Assembly: GCA_023433185.1 (NCBI GenBank)
Contig: JAEZEN010000228.1
Coordinates: 1-14,904, forward strand
Source: Pseudomonadota bacterium
Lineage (GTDB): Bacteria; Pseudomonadota; Alphaproteobacteria; Rhizobiales; Kaistiaceae
Direction of reading: 5' to 3'
DNA length: 14,904 bases
In this document: piece after piece, positions 14,244-14,904 of the stretch
Numbering within the stretch: the first letter of the stretch is position 1
How the letters are laid out: the number at the start of each line of letters is the position of its first letter
Notes under the pieces: generated by a model
What the model was told of the DNA's origin: nothing
Database searches by the model: none
What the model saw: the letters and a program-made list of their open reading frames with translations, nothing else
Program-made: the position numbers and the translations under genes

Positions 14244-14510
14244 ATGAAGATCGCAACAGTGGCACTGGTCTGCACGCTCGGGGCGGCGACGATGCTCTCG
14301 GGGTGCCTGACGACGCCGGAGGGCAAGGGCGCGGTCATCGGCGGCGCCGTGGGTACGGCGGTCGGCGGCATCGCCGCGGGCTCGCTCGGCGGCGCCCTGG
14401 TCGGCGGCGCCATCGGTGCCGGCACCGGCTACGTCATCGGCAAGCACACCTACAAGTGCCAGCGCGTCAACATGTTCGGCCAGAAGTACATGGGCACCTG
14501 CATCCGCTGA
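14244..14510 (+). CDS. Small glycine-zipper lipoprotein
   Basis: An 88-residue exported protein. A lipoprotein signal peptide (residues 1-20) ends in the lipobox LSGC, giving lipidation at Cys21 and a mature protein of 68 residues. Residues about 30-66 form a glycine zipper: GAVIGGAVGTAVGGIAAG, then SLGGALVGGAIGAGTGYVIG, a pattern that packs as a helical hairpin in membranes and is common in outer-membrane lipoproteins of the 17-kDa/OmpA-like type. The C-terminus has two cysteines (Cys72, Cys86) that could form a disulfide in the periplasm. GGAGG (14232-14236) lies seven bases before the ATG. Function is unknown; envelope structure or stress is the usual guess for this class. It would be processed by the Lgt encoded at 8096-8932. 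Confidence 0.88.
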   Translation: MKIATVALVCTLGAATMLSGCLTTPEGKGAVIGGAVGTAVGGIAAGSLGGALVGGAIGAGTGYVIGKHTYKCQRVNMFGQKYMGTCIR

Positions 14511-14534
14511 CCGGACGCCTGCTCCACTGACGGT

Positions 14535-14577
14535 GCCGGCGGGCCGAGCGCGGGTACCCTGCGCTCGCCGCGCCGGC
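14535..14577 (+). terminator. Strong GC-rich hairpin after the lipoprotein gene
   Basis: The outer arms GCCGGCG (14535-14541) and CGCCGGC (14571-14577) enclose inner arms CGAGCGC (14545-14551) and GCGCTCG (14561-14567), with GGG/CCC pairing inside. The internal mismatches are small (GGC opposite CCG, and a bulged T). It begins 24 nt after the lipoprotein stop. There is no T-tract, so it would be a transcript-end protector or a factor-dependent terminator rather than a classic intrinsic one. Confidence 0.5.
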
Positions 14578-14644
14578 GCCCGTGTGCCGGGACCTGCAGA
14601 TTTCCGCATGGCCCCCTAGCCACGGCCGCTGCCAGGGCGCATCT

Positions 14645-14818
14645 ATGGCGCCGGGCCCGGCCCGACTCATCACAAGGACCCCTCCCCGACGGCAAGTCGG
14701 GAGCTTTCTCCCGGAAGGCGTCTTCGGAAGTGCCGCCGGAGGCCTGATTCCGGCCGACACGCCCGTTCCCCCTGACGCTCCGCCTGCCCAACCGTCCCGT
14801 CCACGAAAGAACACCCCC
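14645..14818 (+). promoter_or_regulatory. Structured leader upstream of the TerC-family gene
   Basis: This region has alternative hairpins. Hairpin A pairs CTCCCCGAC (14683-14690 and neighbours; one C bulged) with GTCGGGAG (14696-14703). Hairpin B pairs CGGGAG (14698-14703) with CTCCCG (14708-14713) around CTTT. Both use CGGGAG, so they exclude each other. Further short stems follow: CTTC/GAAG (14722-14730) and CCGGA/TCCGG (14737-14754). TerC-family genes are often under the Mn-sensing yybP-ykoY riboswitch, but I do not see its GGGGAGTAG motif here. The segment is also open in frame with the TerC codons from an ATG at 14645, so a long N-terminus is an alternative reading. Confidence 0.35.
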
Positions 14819-14904
14819 TTGGATCCCGTCCTCGCCTCGGAACTGACTGCCCTCGCCACGGTGATCATGATCGACCTGGTGCTGGCGGGCGACAACGCGG
14901 TCGT
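14819..14904 (+). CDS. TerC-family integral membrane protein (5' part, cut by window end)
   Basis: Only the first 28 complete codons are present. They read LDPVLASELTALATVIMIDL followed by VLAGDNAVV. The block IDLVLAGDNAVV is the hallmark first helix of TerC/YjbE-type membrane proteins, with an acidic Asp and Asn in the helix; relatives are linked to metal-ion (manganese or calcium) export or to loading metals onto secreted proteins. The start is proposed as TTG at 14819, with a weak GAAAGAA upstream (14805-14811), because family similarity begins there. An in-frame ATG at 14645 would add 58 residues of proline-rich, intergenic-looking sequence. The rest of the gene lies outside the window. 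Confidence 0.8.
   Translation, partial: MDPVLASELTALATVIMIDLVLAGDNAV

Noticed and set aside
13119..14609. Long minus-strand open frame (496 codons) opposite msrQ and the lipoprotein gene
   Set aside because: It is Asp/Arg/Glu-rich shadow sequence opposite two well-supported genes.
14580..14818. yybP-ykoY manganese riboswitch upstream of the TerC gene
   Set aside because: The hallmark GGGGAGTAG loop and its partner motif are not seen, so only a generic structured leader is reported.

Overview
This is a GC-rich stretch of chromosome that looks like an alphaproteobacterium, most likely of the Hyphomicrobiales (Rhizobiales) type. The evidence is a DUF2852 protein, a RegB/RegA (ActS/ActR-like) redox two-component pair, an intracellular poly-hydroxybutyrate (PHB) depolymerase, a conserved lgt / NDUFAF7-like methyltransferase / pgeF run, and a UbiK-family gene divergent from lgt. 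All functions come from reading the translations; no database search was possible. The genes are ordinary core or near-core genes. I see no prophage, integrase, IS element, CRISPR array, tRNA or rRNA.

Layout. 20-3540: a small membrane/coiled-coil DUF2852 gene (-) and phaZ (-), then the divergent regB (+). A 15-bp perfect palindrome lies on the predicted phaZ transcription start. regA (+) follows after 82 bp, with its own candidate promoter. 4190-6090: an MFS transporter (-) and a TetR regulator (+) share a 98-bp intergenic region with three copies of a CATAC-N5-GTATG operator. 6087-8932: pgeF, an NDUFAF7-like methyltransferase and lgt form a minus-strand operon read from lgt. The methyltransferase start overlaps the lgt stop, and its coding sequence carries an in-frame palindromic repeat insertion of about 120 bp.

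9085-10126: ubiK and a YbjN-domain gene (+). 10131-13105: a minus-strand run of a DMT/EamA permease, a metallophosphoesterase whose catalytic domain is split by two membrane helices, and a CCoAOMT-like O-methyltransferase. 13260-14510: an msrQ heme membrane protein without a neighbouring msrP, then a small glycine-zipper lipoprotein. 14511-14904: a strong GC hairpin, a leader-like region with two mutually exclusive hairpins, and the first codons of a TerC-family membrane protein cut by the window end.

Themes. Several genes concern redox and envelope work: RegBA senses quinone/thiol redox state, MsrQ feeds electrons from the quinone pool to periplasmic repair, UbiK supports ubiquinone synthesis, and the methyltransferase family assists complex I. 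Lgt and PgeF act on lipoproteins and peptidoglycan precursors. I did not find a wholly new multi-gene system. The signals most worth following are the repeat inside the methyltransferase, the triple operator, the phaZ palindrome, the membrane-split phosphoesterase and the TerC leader.
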